From Hypomyces perniciosus (taxonomy: Eukaryota > Ascomycota > Sordariomycetes > Hypocreales > Hypocreaceae): DNA of 64,000 bases. The stretch covers positions 372,001-436,000 of the forward strand of contig SPDT01000001.1 of NCBI GenBank assembly GCA_008477525.1, read 5' to 3'. The notes under the pieces are model-generated. The model was given only the letters and a program-made list of their open reading frames with translations, made no database searches and was not told where the DNA came from. The position numbers and the translations under genes were made by a program. This document shows positions 47,570-58,186 of this stretch, in pieces (the stretch's first letter is position 1; each line of letters opens with the position of its first letter).

Positions 47570-49789
47570 TGCAATTCGCTGCCTGTAGTAGTATTTGGGC
47601 TCCTCGGTAGGATTGGATAACACCCCCCTCCGTCATCTCGGTGTATATCGGCGGTTTTCCACAGGACCCTCAGTGTTGCATCCAACGTCATCTTATCATG
47701 CTGACTATGACAAAAATAACTCGGATGTGTAGGACCACGGTCTCTCGGGTTGTTTTTATAAACGAGGACGCACAACATGCGTGCCTTGGCCAGGAGATGA
47801 AATCGTTTGTACATACATTAGCAGTACGAGACTGGTTCATACGCATTGTGTCAAACAAACCGCGCCACCATTATTACTCAAGGGAGAACAAGATCTTGAA
47901 CATGCCGATGCAAAAAGACACTCACCTCTGTGCTCACTTCTGTGGATGTCCATTTGGGTCGTCGAGCCTTGATGACGGCTTAGTGCCGAATTCGCATTCT
48001 CATCGGGCACAGATGCCTGTCATTAGTAATCCGGAATAAGCCGTCGGATATTCGGTGCAAGTTCATTCCATGTCTATTACTATGGAGAAAATCGAATGTT
48101 CGGGATCGCCGTTGGGAACACGCATTCCGCTTGTTTGCCAGGAGGAGCAGAAAGCCGCTGCTATTGGGCATCGACTTTTATTGCTCTTTTGCGCAAACGG
48201 CCCGCGACAAGGCAGCAGCAGCAGCAGCTCCGTATTATTAATGTTCCAGCTTCGTTTGCCACGGCGCCCAGGCAATCTGACCACAAAGCAAACAGCCGGC
48301 CTCAACGTCGAGTGTTTTCATCCATCCCTTGGATACCGTCCGGACACGTTTGCTTTGTTGGTGGCGTTTTTCTGGGGCCGCTGGGCTGCGTTTACGTTGT
48401 TGGGGTACATACATAATAGCATAGTAGTACACAAATGAAGACACAATATGCGAATAGGCAAAGTGGCGAGTTTCATGAATTGGAGACTTGCATGTTTATT
48501 TTCATTATCCGTTCCTCTCATATTATCAGCTCATGATGCACTGGGGGGCTCTGTTTCGTGTCTTCGATGCCTTGCACCCTGTCGCAGGAAATCCCCCTGT
48601 CAGTGTTCTCCACAATTTTATGTACCAATTCCAATTCACCGGGACGCCAGTGTATCCCTGACTAGTTCCAAGGATTTTTTTTTTTGGGTCATGGCCTGTC
48701 CTGTGTTTTGTTTGTGTTGTGGCCGCAAGCATCCAGTGAGAGCTGGATGCTTTGGGGGTGTTGGTATTATTGGATAGTCTGTGTACTTCGTAGTATGTCT
48801 GGACTACTAATGTACAAAGACAGACTCCGTGCTACTGCCCTCGTAAATGCTTCGCTTCGATTTTCATTGGCAATGCGTACGAAGTACGAAGTATATATTA
48901 CTTGATTATATCTTGCCGACATGCAGCAATAGGCAAGAGTTGGGACATGCATGTGAAGCCCCCCGATCAGCCCCAACAAAGACGAGAGGGCCACAGGCCA
49001 CATAATAGTACATACAAGTACGAAGTACGAAGTTTGTAATAGTAGTAAAACAGAGAGGGCTTTGGCTTCATCTCTCCATCTCCCTCCTCTTGTTTTGCCC
49101 ACTCCACCCCCAGACTTTTTAGCAGTAAGGCAAACGCATCAGCCCAACATCCCCGGATTTTGAGGAAGCTTCCCCAGTTTCTCTTGGCACTCTAATTTGT
49201 CTCTGACCTGATGAGTACGTATCGCACACTCCCGTCCAGTGGGAACCTGCACGGCGCACGCAAAAATACTCGTACATTAGTAGCACTACCTAGGCCGGTA
49301 TTTAAATACTTAATGGACGTCCGTACCTGTACACACGCCCTGAGGACGAGGGACCACGCCGCCCTGTTGTCCCATGTCGTGCAATGTCCTGGAACTGATC
49401 CCGACCGACCTGCCCTTTAAAATTCACCTTCCCTCCTCCTGTCCGAACAGCTTGCCGTTTGTCCACCTCCTCTCTCGTTTGACAAAAAGGAAAAGTTTTC
49501 CTCTCTCACTCTCCCCGTTTGCTTCTTCTTCTTCTTCTCTCCCCCGTCTTCCTCTTCTCCCCCAAATACCATACGCTTTTCTTGCCCTTCTTCTCTCTCA
49601 CCCAAGCAAGAGCTTCGACCTCGGCCTCTGAACCCTTATTTACATCTGCAAGCTTGCTTGCTCATCTATCGGGCTTCCTTCTACATACGACACCCGCTGC
49701 CGGCGAAAATCCACCGGAAATTACAATCAAGAGTCTACATTTACGAGCTAGTCTCGGTCAGCTAGAGCTTCGCAAGCTCCCGATCACAT

Positions 49790-49851
49790 GTATGTTGCTG
49801 CTGCTTCTCACAAGCTAGAAATCGCAGGCTGCTGACATTGACATCTCCTAG
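49790..49851 (+). other. 5' UTR intron of the 81-residue ORF
   Basis: Strong donor GTATGT, CTGAC branch at 49832-49836 and CCTAG acceptor give a 62-nt intron wholly upstream of the ATG at 49914. It matches the introns inside genes of this window in size and consensus and so supports transcription in the plus direction. Confidence 0.55.
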
Positions 49852-49913
49852 CAAACCCCTTTCCACCTCTACGCACAAACACACAGATTCGCAACACACA
49901 AAACACCTTCAAC

Positions 49914-50159
49914 ATGTCGACCGGTCAAATCGTCGCCCCTTTCGCCATCAACCCCCAGCGAACCAACATTCGGCTGGTAACCTCGCAAGATCTCTACTCG
50001 AGCCTCAGCGCCACTATTGCCAAGGACAACAACCGACCCTCAACACCAGTCCACCGCATCCTGGAGCACGACTACACTGTTCCGGCCCCCCCTCCTCCCA
50101 GTCCCGTCAGTTTCAGGCCCGATTGCTTGCCCAAGCTTCCCACGTCAGCTTGTCGCTAA
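49914..50159 (+). CDS. Small protein of 81 residues with spliced leader
   Basis: An uninterrupted 81-codon frame starts in good context (TTCAACATGTCG). The product is hydrophilic and starts MSTGQIVAPFAINPQRTNIR; it has a central LVTSQDLYSSLSATIAKDN segment, the charged HRILEHDYTVP, then a proline-rich tail (PAPPPPSPVSFRPD). There is no signal peptide or membrane segment. A TATA-like element (49299), a C/T-rich leader and a well-formed 5' UTR intron support a real transcript. I do not recognise the family; a conserved small fungal protein is my best guess. The long region after the stop (to about 50500) would be 3' UTR. Confidence 0.5.
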   Translation: MSTGQIVAPFAINPQRTNIRLVTSQDLYSSLSATIAKDNNRPSTPVHRILEHDYTVPAPPPPSPVSFRPDCLPKLPTSACR

Positions 50160-51542
50160 GGGAGCCGAGTCCTGGTTACACAGCGTCCAGCCTTGTCCAC
50201 CACTACCACCAACACCCACCGCTAGTTGGGACATATCGACGCAACTTGATGCTGACGAGGGAGTCGGCGCTCGTCCTGTTGATAATTTTCGTTTGTCTTT
50301 GTCTCTTTTCTCTCTGTACAATTGGCATTTAGACGGATGGTTTTTCTTTTCTCTCCTTTTTTCAGGGGGCTGTCTCGGAGTCGGGCGTCCAGGAGCTCGA
50401 GGTTACTAATGGAATTTGGGCATTGAGGAAAAACAAAAAAAGGGGGTTGCGGTTTGCATCCGCCCGGTTTGGGCTATCTGGTCCCGGTCAGTATTATGGC
50501 AGGCAGGATTGTATTTTTTCGTGGTCGACATCCAACAGAGTAGCTAGCTAGCTAGCCGCTAAATGATGGTGTCAAAGGTTGGCCTCCTACTCAAGCAAGT
50601 GTGTTGTCTACGTTCCCCTTTGTTGTTACCCACCAACGTGGTATGTATACACGGATTTTTCATTAGTACTGCATTGTAATAAAACCACGACATGCAAGTT
50701 CTTCGCAAAGAGCACCCAAATAGAACTAGCAGTACGAAGTAGAGGTGTAGGCTTGTACGTAATACAAGAAAAGCGCGGACAATGTGGACGTCACACAAGA
50801 GTCACCGGTGTAGGGGGTAAGACGGGCCAGACCGGCCGGTAAGCTTTCGAGGAATGAAACTTCTAGAATTCGGATACTCGAGAGACAAAGTAGCTAGCTG
50901 ACAAGAGAGATTGGAGGCCGGACAGGTCGGGCGATAAGGAATGTCGTGTAACAGTCATCATCGAAGGGCAAGAAAAAAGGCTGGCCGGTGTGTAAATGTG
51001 AAGCTTCACCGCTCTCCGCAGGGTGGCGAGGTCAAGCCCAAAACACTAAATCGTGCAGGCTCGATGAAAAAAAGAGAACGTAGTGATAGGCCGGCAGATC
51101 TGCATCGGTAGATTGGATGGTGGTGATGTGCAGCAAGCCACGATGCGAGCGCGTGTTTGTGTGTGGGGGAGGGGCCTTTGGCTCTGAACCACTTTACGCG
51201 ACTTTTTGGCGGCTCCATATTTTCCCGCACGAAACAGACGCGTCGGGCGGGTCGCGTCAAGCTTGGATCACAGAAAACCCATTCTACCCCCTGCTTCTTC
51301 CCGTTGTCAAGGCAATCGATTCTTTTTGCAAGCATCTTCCCACACCTCTTTTTTGCTCATCACGCTTTCCATTGAAGAACGACTGCATAGCGAACTGCCC
51401 TTTTGGTTTTTCTTTTGCAGGAACAGATTGACCTTTCCCGTGTGCATTCTCCCATTGAGAAATATCTCGGTTGGCAGTTCAACCAAGCCAAGGGATAGAA
51501 GGAACGTCTAGATACAACCACCCCATCATCATCATCATCATC
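50160..51542. other. Intergenic, includes CDT1 promoter and leader
   Basis: 1.4 kb without a credited gene. TACGAAGTA at 50733 and an AGCTAGCTAGCTAGC run near 50540-50555. The last 20 nt before CDT1 are a CAT trinucleotide run (about 51523-51542) abutting the start codon. Confidence 0.4.
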
Positions 51543-53027
51543 ATGGCTCGACCTGCGAAGAGACGACAGGTTGAGACTGCCCCTGCGGCTCAAGCCATTA
51601 CTAGCTTTACTCGTATCTCGAAGAGTCAAGCTTTACCCGACGCATCAGCAAAAAAGGCCGCTGTCACGACAACAGAACCTGCATCCTCCAAGAAGAGGAA
51701 AGCCACATCTATCGAAAATGCCGCCGACAACCACCCCAGAGTAACGCGCCGGACCGTGTCGTTTGCTCCCAGCAGCGATGATGAAGCATCAGCAACATCA
51801 TCGAAACGTGCCTGCCGGCGGGAGGAGCCGTTAATCGTTGCGGGCTCTAGCGCAAAGCCTGCAGCATTAACACCAATCAAGGGGAAACGGATTGCCAAAA
51901 CAACGCCCTCGCGAACAGAGACGGCGCACAAGCCCAGCGAGTCAACCACCATCGCTAAATCTAGACAGGGTGGCAAGACAATTCAGACAAAGCTCGATGC
52001 CTTTCGCAACTTCAGCACCCGCAAGATAGGTCGGGGCGAAGATGACAACGGGTTCCCTCCTCACTTGGCCGACCTAATCCGTCTACACAAGGCCTTCCTG
52101 AAAACAACCATGCTCCAAATCGCACACAGCGGCATCAATGTACCCATTGACATCGCCACTATTGCCCCTAACATTTCACGCTCCTGGGGGAAACGACAAG
52201 TCACCGTTGACGACATCCGGCGATGCATCGCTCTCCAAACGTCAATGCGAGATCCTAATGCCGTTTCACCCTTCATTGTCTCAGACTACGGCCGCGGCAA
52301 GGTTTGCGTTGAGTTGAAGCGTGATCAAACCCACGACTCTTCCTCGATCAATGAGGAGCGCCTCTGCAGACAGTTTGAGGACAACCTCCGAGAACTATGT
52401 GCCGAGCGTGCAAGGGACGAGATGTCCGATGTAGACGTGCCTCTGGAAAGCCTATCCCTCGCCGACCTCCCTCAAGTGGCAATCACGAATATGAACAATG
52501 GCGTTAGCGCAAACCCTGCCCTTGCCAAGGGCCAACGCGCTCTATCGAGCCTCAAGGATGGTATTGTCGCGAAACAGCAAGAGAAGGAGACCAAGCAACA
52601 CGCAACCACCAGCATGCTCAACCCTGACGGTACGAAGATGAGTGTATTGGATCGTATACGACTCAAGCAGCTCGCCAAGGCCAATGGACCCATACCCCCA
52701 TCTGGACCCGAACTCGAACGGCGAGCAGCGCTCAACCGAGTCCCCAACGTCGCAGCCACCATCTCCATGCTCAGCTTGTCAAACCCACTCTCTCTACCGA
52801 GACAAGCCTTCACCATGGCCCTCATCACAGATAAGCTCAGGGACTCGTTGAGAGTTCCACTAGCGAAAGAGGAGGGCATGGCATGTGTGAGACTCATTGC
52901 CAATGAGGTGGCCCCCGAGTGGCTCAAAGTCGTGTCGATTGGCGGACGGGAGAATGTCGTGATTCAGAGGAACGTCCAGCCCTCGGAGCGGGTCATTCAC
53001 GAACGTGTGCAGAAGTTGTTGGCCTGA
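51543..53027 (+). CDS. cdt1: DNA replication licensing factor Cdt1
   Basis: Single exon, 494 residues. The N-terminal 170 residues are basic and Ser/Thr/Pro-rich with nuclear-signal-like KKRK and KRRQ. They include two PCNA-interaction-like motifs, AQAITSFTR (residues 16-24) and QTKLDAFR (148-155). The middle winged-helix domain (PPHLADLIRLHKAFLKTTM to YGRGKVCVELKRD) corresponds to the geminin-binding-fold region. The C-terminal winged helix (SMLSLSNPLSLPRQAFTMAL to VQKLLA) is the MCM-binding domain. Cdt1 loads MCM2-7 on origins with ORC and Cdc6. Open codons extend upstream of the ATG but run through a CAT repeat; the start at MARPAKRR is preferred. Assignment is by fold pattern and layout, since Cdt1 evolves fast. 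Confidence 0.85.
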   Translation: MARPAKRRQVETAPAAQAITSFTRISKSQALPDASAKKAAVTTTEPASSKKRKATSIENAADNHPRVTRRTVSFAPSSDDEASATSSKRACRREEPLIVAGSSAKPAALTPIKGKRIAKTTPSRTETAHKPSESTTIAKSRQGGKTIQTKLDAFRNFSTRKIGRGEDDNGFPPHLADLIRLHKAFLKTTMLQIAHSGINVPIDIATIAPNISRSWGKRQVTVDDIRRCIALQTSMRDPNAVSPFIVSDYGRGKVCVELKRDQTHDSSSINEERLCRQFEDNLRELCAERARDEMSDVDVPLESLSLADLPQVAITNMNNGVSANPALAKGQRALSSLKDGIVAKQQEKETKQHATTSMLNPDGTKMSVLDRIRLKQLAKANGPIPPSGPELERRAALNRVPNVAATISMLSLSNPLSLPRQAFTMALITDKLRDSLRVPLAKEEGMACVRLIANEVAPEWLKVVSIGGRENVVIQRNVQPSERVIHERVQKLLA

Positions 53028-53778
53028 TCTAGAAGGCGTTTTGACCGATCTATTTGAACATGTACGACGAACCATGGATACCCGGTGGAAGTTTTTGTTG
53101 AAGGAGTCTATGAAAGGAATGTTTGAACTTTGTGGTTACCATGGCATTGCGTTGCGTACATCACGTTTTACGTGTTGACAAGGAAAGGGAGTTTCAAGGC
53201 ATTGCTGGTGTCGGAACCAAAGACATGAATTGGAGCCTGGAGTTTGGATAATTGATTGTGCACTTTGTTTGATTGTCTAGACAACCCATAACACAGCCTT
53301 GTATATACAGGGGTTATTCAACAGGACAATTTTTGCAAACACATTCGTGCCTGAGTCTATCTACCTGAGAGGGCCGTTTCTCGCAGCAATTCATGCCGAT
53401 TACAAGGCCCATCTGTAAACCGGCCCTAAAAGCTGGCCGGTAGCGGATCGGACAAGACTGAAAGGAACGGGCTATCTCTACTTGTTTGTTGGGTCAGATC
53501 ACTCATCTTTCATTTAGTCTTGACTGAAAAGAGATCACGGTTATGTGCTTACTACCTGGATAATCAACATGTCTTGCTTTCGTTGCTGAAGTTTCCTTGG
53601 CACTTTGTGACGTTTCATACGCTGTGTCTATTTATTGCCCGATATAGAAGAAGTTTCCCTCGAGACGACGAATTCTTGATCGAAGAGATCCAACTTCTAT
53701 CAGCCCTTGAAGCTGCTTTGCCCCAGGAGGGGGAGTAATCTAAAGACCAGGTCCATCATATAACACTCGATCACAACC
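53028..53778. other. Intergenic, CDT1 3' flank and MFS promoter
   Basis: 751 bp with no supported gene. The 72-codon frame at 53520-53738 is not credited. Confidence 0.4.
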
Positions 53779-55633
53779 ATGGCCTCTCTCGACGAAGGAC
53801 AGTCATCAAGACTAGCCGTGCCTCCCAAAGTCTTCAGGCCAGGGTTATCGTCTTTCAAGGAGTCTCTCGAGCCAACAAAAGGCAAGACCACAATATACCG
53901 TTCAACATCCCACGCCTCAGGGCCAGACGCCTTTGAACCGGTTTCACCATCATCGTTAGAGCACTATCACGAAGATGGTGATGAGATCTTTGACCGGCTG
54001 TCTTCTCGGCATAAGCACATGGTCGTGATTGTCATGTCTTTTTGTGCCTTCCTCTCGCCACTGTCGAGCACGAGCATCCTAGCTGCCACGCCGGGGGTCG
54101 CTAAGACATACAACACGACGGGTTCCATCATCAATGTGAGCAACGCCGTATACATAGCTCTAATGAGCGTATCACCAATCATATGGGGCCCCATGAGCCA
54201 GGTGTATGGCAGACGACCTGTAAGTGAACTTCACCCCCTGCCTTCCATAATCACTATTCAGGTCTCTGTATTGTGCAACGATCCTAGTAGAATCGTTACA
54301 GGCAGTCGGCAGTGAACGGCGGGTTGCTGCGCGTGCAGTGGAATATCATGCTGGGCTACCTAGGTGACTCTATTGACGGCAATCTTGTTCTTCTTGCTGA
54401 GTCTGGCAACTACCTTGGCCCCAAACCTGGCGGCCTTTTTTGTGTTTAGAGCTCTCTCGGCCTTTGAGGGAACAGCTTTCTTGCTTCTTGGAGCAGCGTG
54501 TATAGGGCAAGTGGTTAGACCAACGACCAAGGGGAAACCCTTGAAGACATGATGTCTATGATCGGGACTGACTTGTGAGTAGGGACATATGTCGACCTAC
54601 CGAGCGTGGAACCGCTCTTGGATGGTATATGTCGGGAGCCTTGATTGGGCCCGCCATGGGACCTTTCCTTGGTGGTATCATCGTGACATATTCGTCCTGG
54701 AGATCAATATTCTGGCTACAGACTGCCCTGGCCGGGGCAGGGCTGGTGGGAGTGTTCTTCCTGGTGCCGGAAACGATTCACCACAAAAAGATTGAAGACT
54801 TGGAAGGTCTCTCAGGGAAGGAGAAGGCAACGGCACTGGTGGGAATGATCAATCCAATCCGGGTGATCCGGCTTTTCAGGTACAGGAACCAAGTGATGGT
54901 AGGCCTCGCCAGTTCAGCACTGCTCTGGAACATGTACAGTCTCCTTACGCCCATCCGATACGTGCTGAATCCACGCTTCCATTTGGAGTCACCCATGATG
55001 TCAGGCCTCTTCTATCTCGCACCGGGATGCGGCTACATGGTCGGCACGTTCATGGGAGGCCGGTGGGCAGACAGCACTGTGAAAAGATACATCAGAAAGC
55101 GCAACGGCGTGCGTGTCCCGGAGGATAGGCTGCGGTCAGCATTGCCGTTCATGGGAATCCTCATCCCTGGATGCGTCATTGTCTATGGATGGGCAGTCGA
55201 CAAGGCGGTCGGTGGGATTTCCTTGCCGGTGATTATGCTCTTCCTGTAGGGAGTTGGGCAGCTCTTCTGCTTCCCGTCGATCAACTCGTACTGCCTGGAT
55301 GTGATGCCTGGGCAGGGAGCAGAAGCGACAGCAGCCAACTACTTTATACGATATTTGGCGGGCTGTGTATCTACGGCAGTGGTATTGCCGGCTATTGATG
55401 CCATTGGCGTTGGGTGGTTTGAGACCATCTCGGACTTGTTGCTGGTCGTATCAACGCTGGGGCTGATGGCGACCATTCGATGGGGTGAGGGATGGCGAGA
55501 GAAAATAGATCATAGTGATGAAGAGGTGTCAGGGGTTGGTCGGGAGAAGACAGGAGGCCATGACTCGGGTCAGGGCCAGCAGGATGGGGAGAAACGAATT
55601 ACGAACAGCAAGGCGTCAGAACAATCCGTATGA
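53779..55633 (+). pseudogene. DHA1-type MFS drug:H+ antiporter gene with premature TAG
   Basis: Exons 53779-54219, 54364-54506 and 54583-55633 read as one 545-codon frame except for a TAG at 55247-55249. If translation stops there the product has 416 residues and lacks the last TM helices. Downstream codons continue in the same frame with ordinary family sequence (GVGQLFCFPSINSYCLDVMPG, then YFIRYLAGCVSTAVVLPAI). DHA1 marks: motif A GPMSQVYGRRP, PTERGTALGWYMSG, motif C-like GPAMGPFLGG, and the central-loop VPETIHHKKIEDLEG. This fits Qdr/Aqr-type plasma-membrane exporters of drugs or acids. Intron 2 uses a GC donor (GCAAGT). No plausible intron removes the TAG. Sequencing error or a truncated allele remain alternatives. 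Confidence 0.78.
54507..54582 (+). other. GC-AG intron in the MFS gene
   Basis: GCAAGT donor, CTGAC branch and GAGTAG acceptor, 76 nt. Splicing gives AACIG-DICRPTERGTALGW, the family's conserved sequence; without it the frame ends after KPLKT. Confidence 0.75.
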
Positions 55634-57219
55634 GGCTCTAATAGTAATGAAATTGGGATTCGAAAATTGCGGATGGCGTGTTACAGCAAGATATGCGTGA
55701 TATGTCTCGTTGTGAGAGGTGAAATAGTGTCTCAGTCAGGATCAATAACGACGGAACCTATGCGCGTTTCACTGTTGGCCAACTTTTGGGCGGACACAAC
55801 TGCCGTTACGTTATTTCCTATTCCAGGCTCACTGGGACTGTGGACGAATTCGGCTACGTATGGTTCCGTCATCTCTTACACTTACAATGTGTATTGGATA
55901 TTTGTCATGGCAGGACTTGTGATCTTGAGATGGTTGGAGGAGTGGTAGTAACGACAAACGGACTGCTGAGATATGTAATAAACGCTGCATGATGATGATG
56001 TGGTCAACCTCGTGTATACACCTGCTGCGATGTGAGGGTACGCCTCCATTTGGTGAGAGTGGTGAATACAATTGATGTCGGGCGAAGTGACGGCGGTCCA
56101 GGTTAGCATGCCACGGAATCTCCCGGTGCCCTATCAAATGTGCCTATATTACTATTAAATGAAACAGAAACACGGCTATTGGCTATGCACATACGGAGTA
56201 GATAGTATGAAACTACCATTGGCTACGCCTGTTCGAATCTTGATTCTACAATCGGCGTCGGACTTGAGCTGAAAAGTATGGAAGACACGATGCCGAAACC
56301 CGATTGCCAAGCCAAGGGGATGGATGTATGGAATGTAAAGGATCATGTTCAGCTGCTGACTCTGGACCGTATTATTAGAGACTATCTTCTTCCGAGTCAA
56401 TGTGCCGGGGTGTACGGAGTGTCCGTCCATAGCGACCCTGGAGGCACTAGCGATAAGGAAATGAAAATCATGCACGTTTCTTCGACTTCGTATATTTGCC
56501 CAATCGATAGTATTACTATGTACTCCGTACTCGCAGCACCGCTACTCGCTACCCTGACGGTTGAACACATTTACTATATATCTTGGCATTGACAAGTGCA
56601 TGCGCCGACAAAAAAAGGGCGGCATAACGCGTGGGCGGTTTCGGGGGGCAAACAGCGCAAGCCACACACAGTACTAAAAAGTAACTAACATGTTACGATG
56701 GGAAGGGTAATAGCAGTTTCGGAGATATGTCAGTCAAACTCGTTGCATGTTTTGGAATCCATCATTGTTTCAGGTACATAGATGCCAAGAGTTTCCGATG
56801 GGGCAGAATAGGGGACCCTGGCGACGCAATTACGCCGAGATGAAGACATACATAAAGGTGCCCGCAGCGACGGATTTCACCTTAAGAGTAGAAATGAGGC
56901 GAGAATTACGAACCCAACATCTTAATACAGAGTATTATTAATATACCACCACCATACTATTATACTACTAGCTAGTAGTACTACCTGCCTAGTACCTACT
57001 ACTGCTACTTTTATACTTTGTGCTGTCGGTAAATACTCCAGGTACCAGGTACATACATACATACAGCTGCAGATGTCCAAGTTTTGAAAGGCTGCCTACA
57101 GGCCTAAAAGAGCAAGTCTTGGCGTCCTGAAGCCCGTTTTCCAGAAGACATCACTGTCGCCGGCCCACGTTTCATGCGGCGGGACGCTGTGAGCCACTGT
57201 GGCCACATTTCCCGAATGC

Positions 57220-57241
57220 TACGGAGTACTATTACTCCGTA
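57220..57241. repeat. Inverted pair of the TACGGAGTA motif
   Basis: TACGGAGTA and TACTCCGTA with a 4-nt spacer (CTAT), able to form a 9-bp stem. Confidence 0.9.
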
Positions 57242-58154
57242 CTACCAGGTAATACTTCGCACGCGCACTAGCGAGGTATTACTCCTCGTACTTCGTACTT
57301 TGTACATGGGAAACGCCTCTGCCGACGTTGCCGAAGAAAAAACCAATTGGACTGTGAACTGGCCTGAACTACTTTTTCTTCGAATTTCCCTCCATTTTTT
57401 CTTCGTTTTCTTCGTCATAGTAGTCTTGGATGGAGGCTTGTCCTGGACCTTTGGTGTCTCTTCATGTCAATCAATCCATCACAAATCACAATCACAATCA
57501 CAATCACACTCACAGGGGATAGGAGAAACCATCAGCGCAGGCTAGCGCCAGGATCCGCAGGGGTCCCGCAGCGCCCGGGGCTCTGGTTGACAGGATTGGC
57601 CAGAAAGACAGACGCTTGAGTCGTTGATGATGGATGCAAACGATGTCTACCTTAGGTACCTCCCTTATGTACTACCTAGTAGCTTGTTGATATACTAGCA
57701 CTGTGCTCTTTGCCGCGTTGCGTGGCTGCTTCGCACCATCAAAGCCAAGTTTCCGCCAACGATCTGCAGTAGACAGACAATGCCAGACGTCTGGAATAAG
57801 AGGGAGAATAGGGGACTGAAGATCCTGTCGATCCCCATAGGGCATATCCAACAAGCATCAGAGCAGGGCGGCAACCCAGAAGTGGAACTGATTACTTGTA
57901 ATGAACGCAACGCATTAACCATACTAAGGTACTAGTAGTTGCTACTAGGTACTTCGTATCTACTCGTATATGAATACTCGTAAGTGTGGATAGAGCTACT
58001 ACTCTACTACTCCTCTACTACTCCTCTGCTACTCCTCTGCTACTCCTCTACTACTACCACTACTACGAAGCACTACTCGTGTGTATTCATATGCATACCC
58101 ACGGGGGCTAGCCGGAAATCCAAGTTGTAGTAGCAATTCTCTATTCCGTTATAG

Positions 58155-58186
58155 TATGTATGTATGTATGTATGTATGTATGTATG
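58155..58186. repeat. TATG microsatellite, eight units
   Basis: Eight perfect TATG units in intergenic DNA, preceded and followed by unrelated sequence. Confidence 0.9.

Larger units (their letters stand above)
46272..49789. other. 3.5 kb gene-free interval
   Basis: No gene supported. It holds an inverted pair TACGGAGTA-CA-TACTCCGTA at 46910-46929, a three-unit TGTCCGCAG repeat at 47543-47569, and TACGAAGTA-type motifs at 48784, 48878, 48885 and 49019. The right end (from about 49299, TATTTAAATA, then a C/T-rich stretch 49480-49580) looks like the promoter and leader of the small gene at 49914. Confidence 0.45.

Noticed and set aside
48055..48438. 127-codon plus-strand frame with Ser repeat
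   Set aside because: The Ser run comes from a CAG trinucleotide repeat; overlapping frames on both strands are equally open and no homologous-looking segment is seen.
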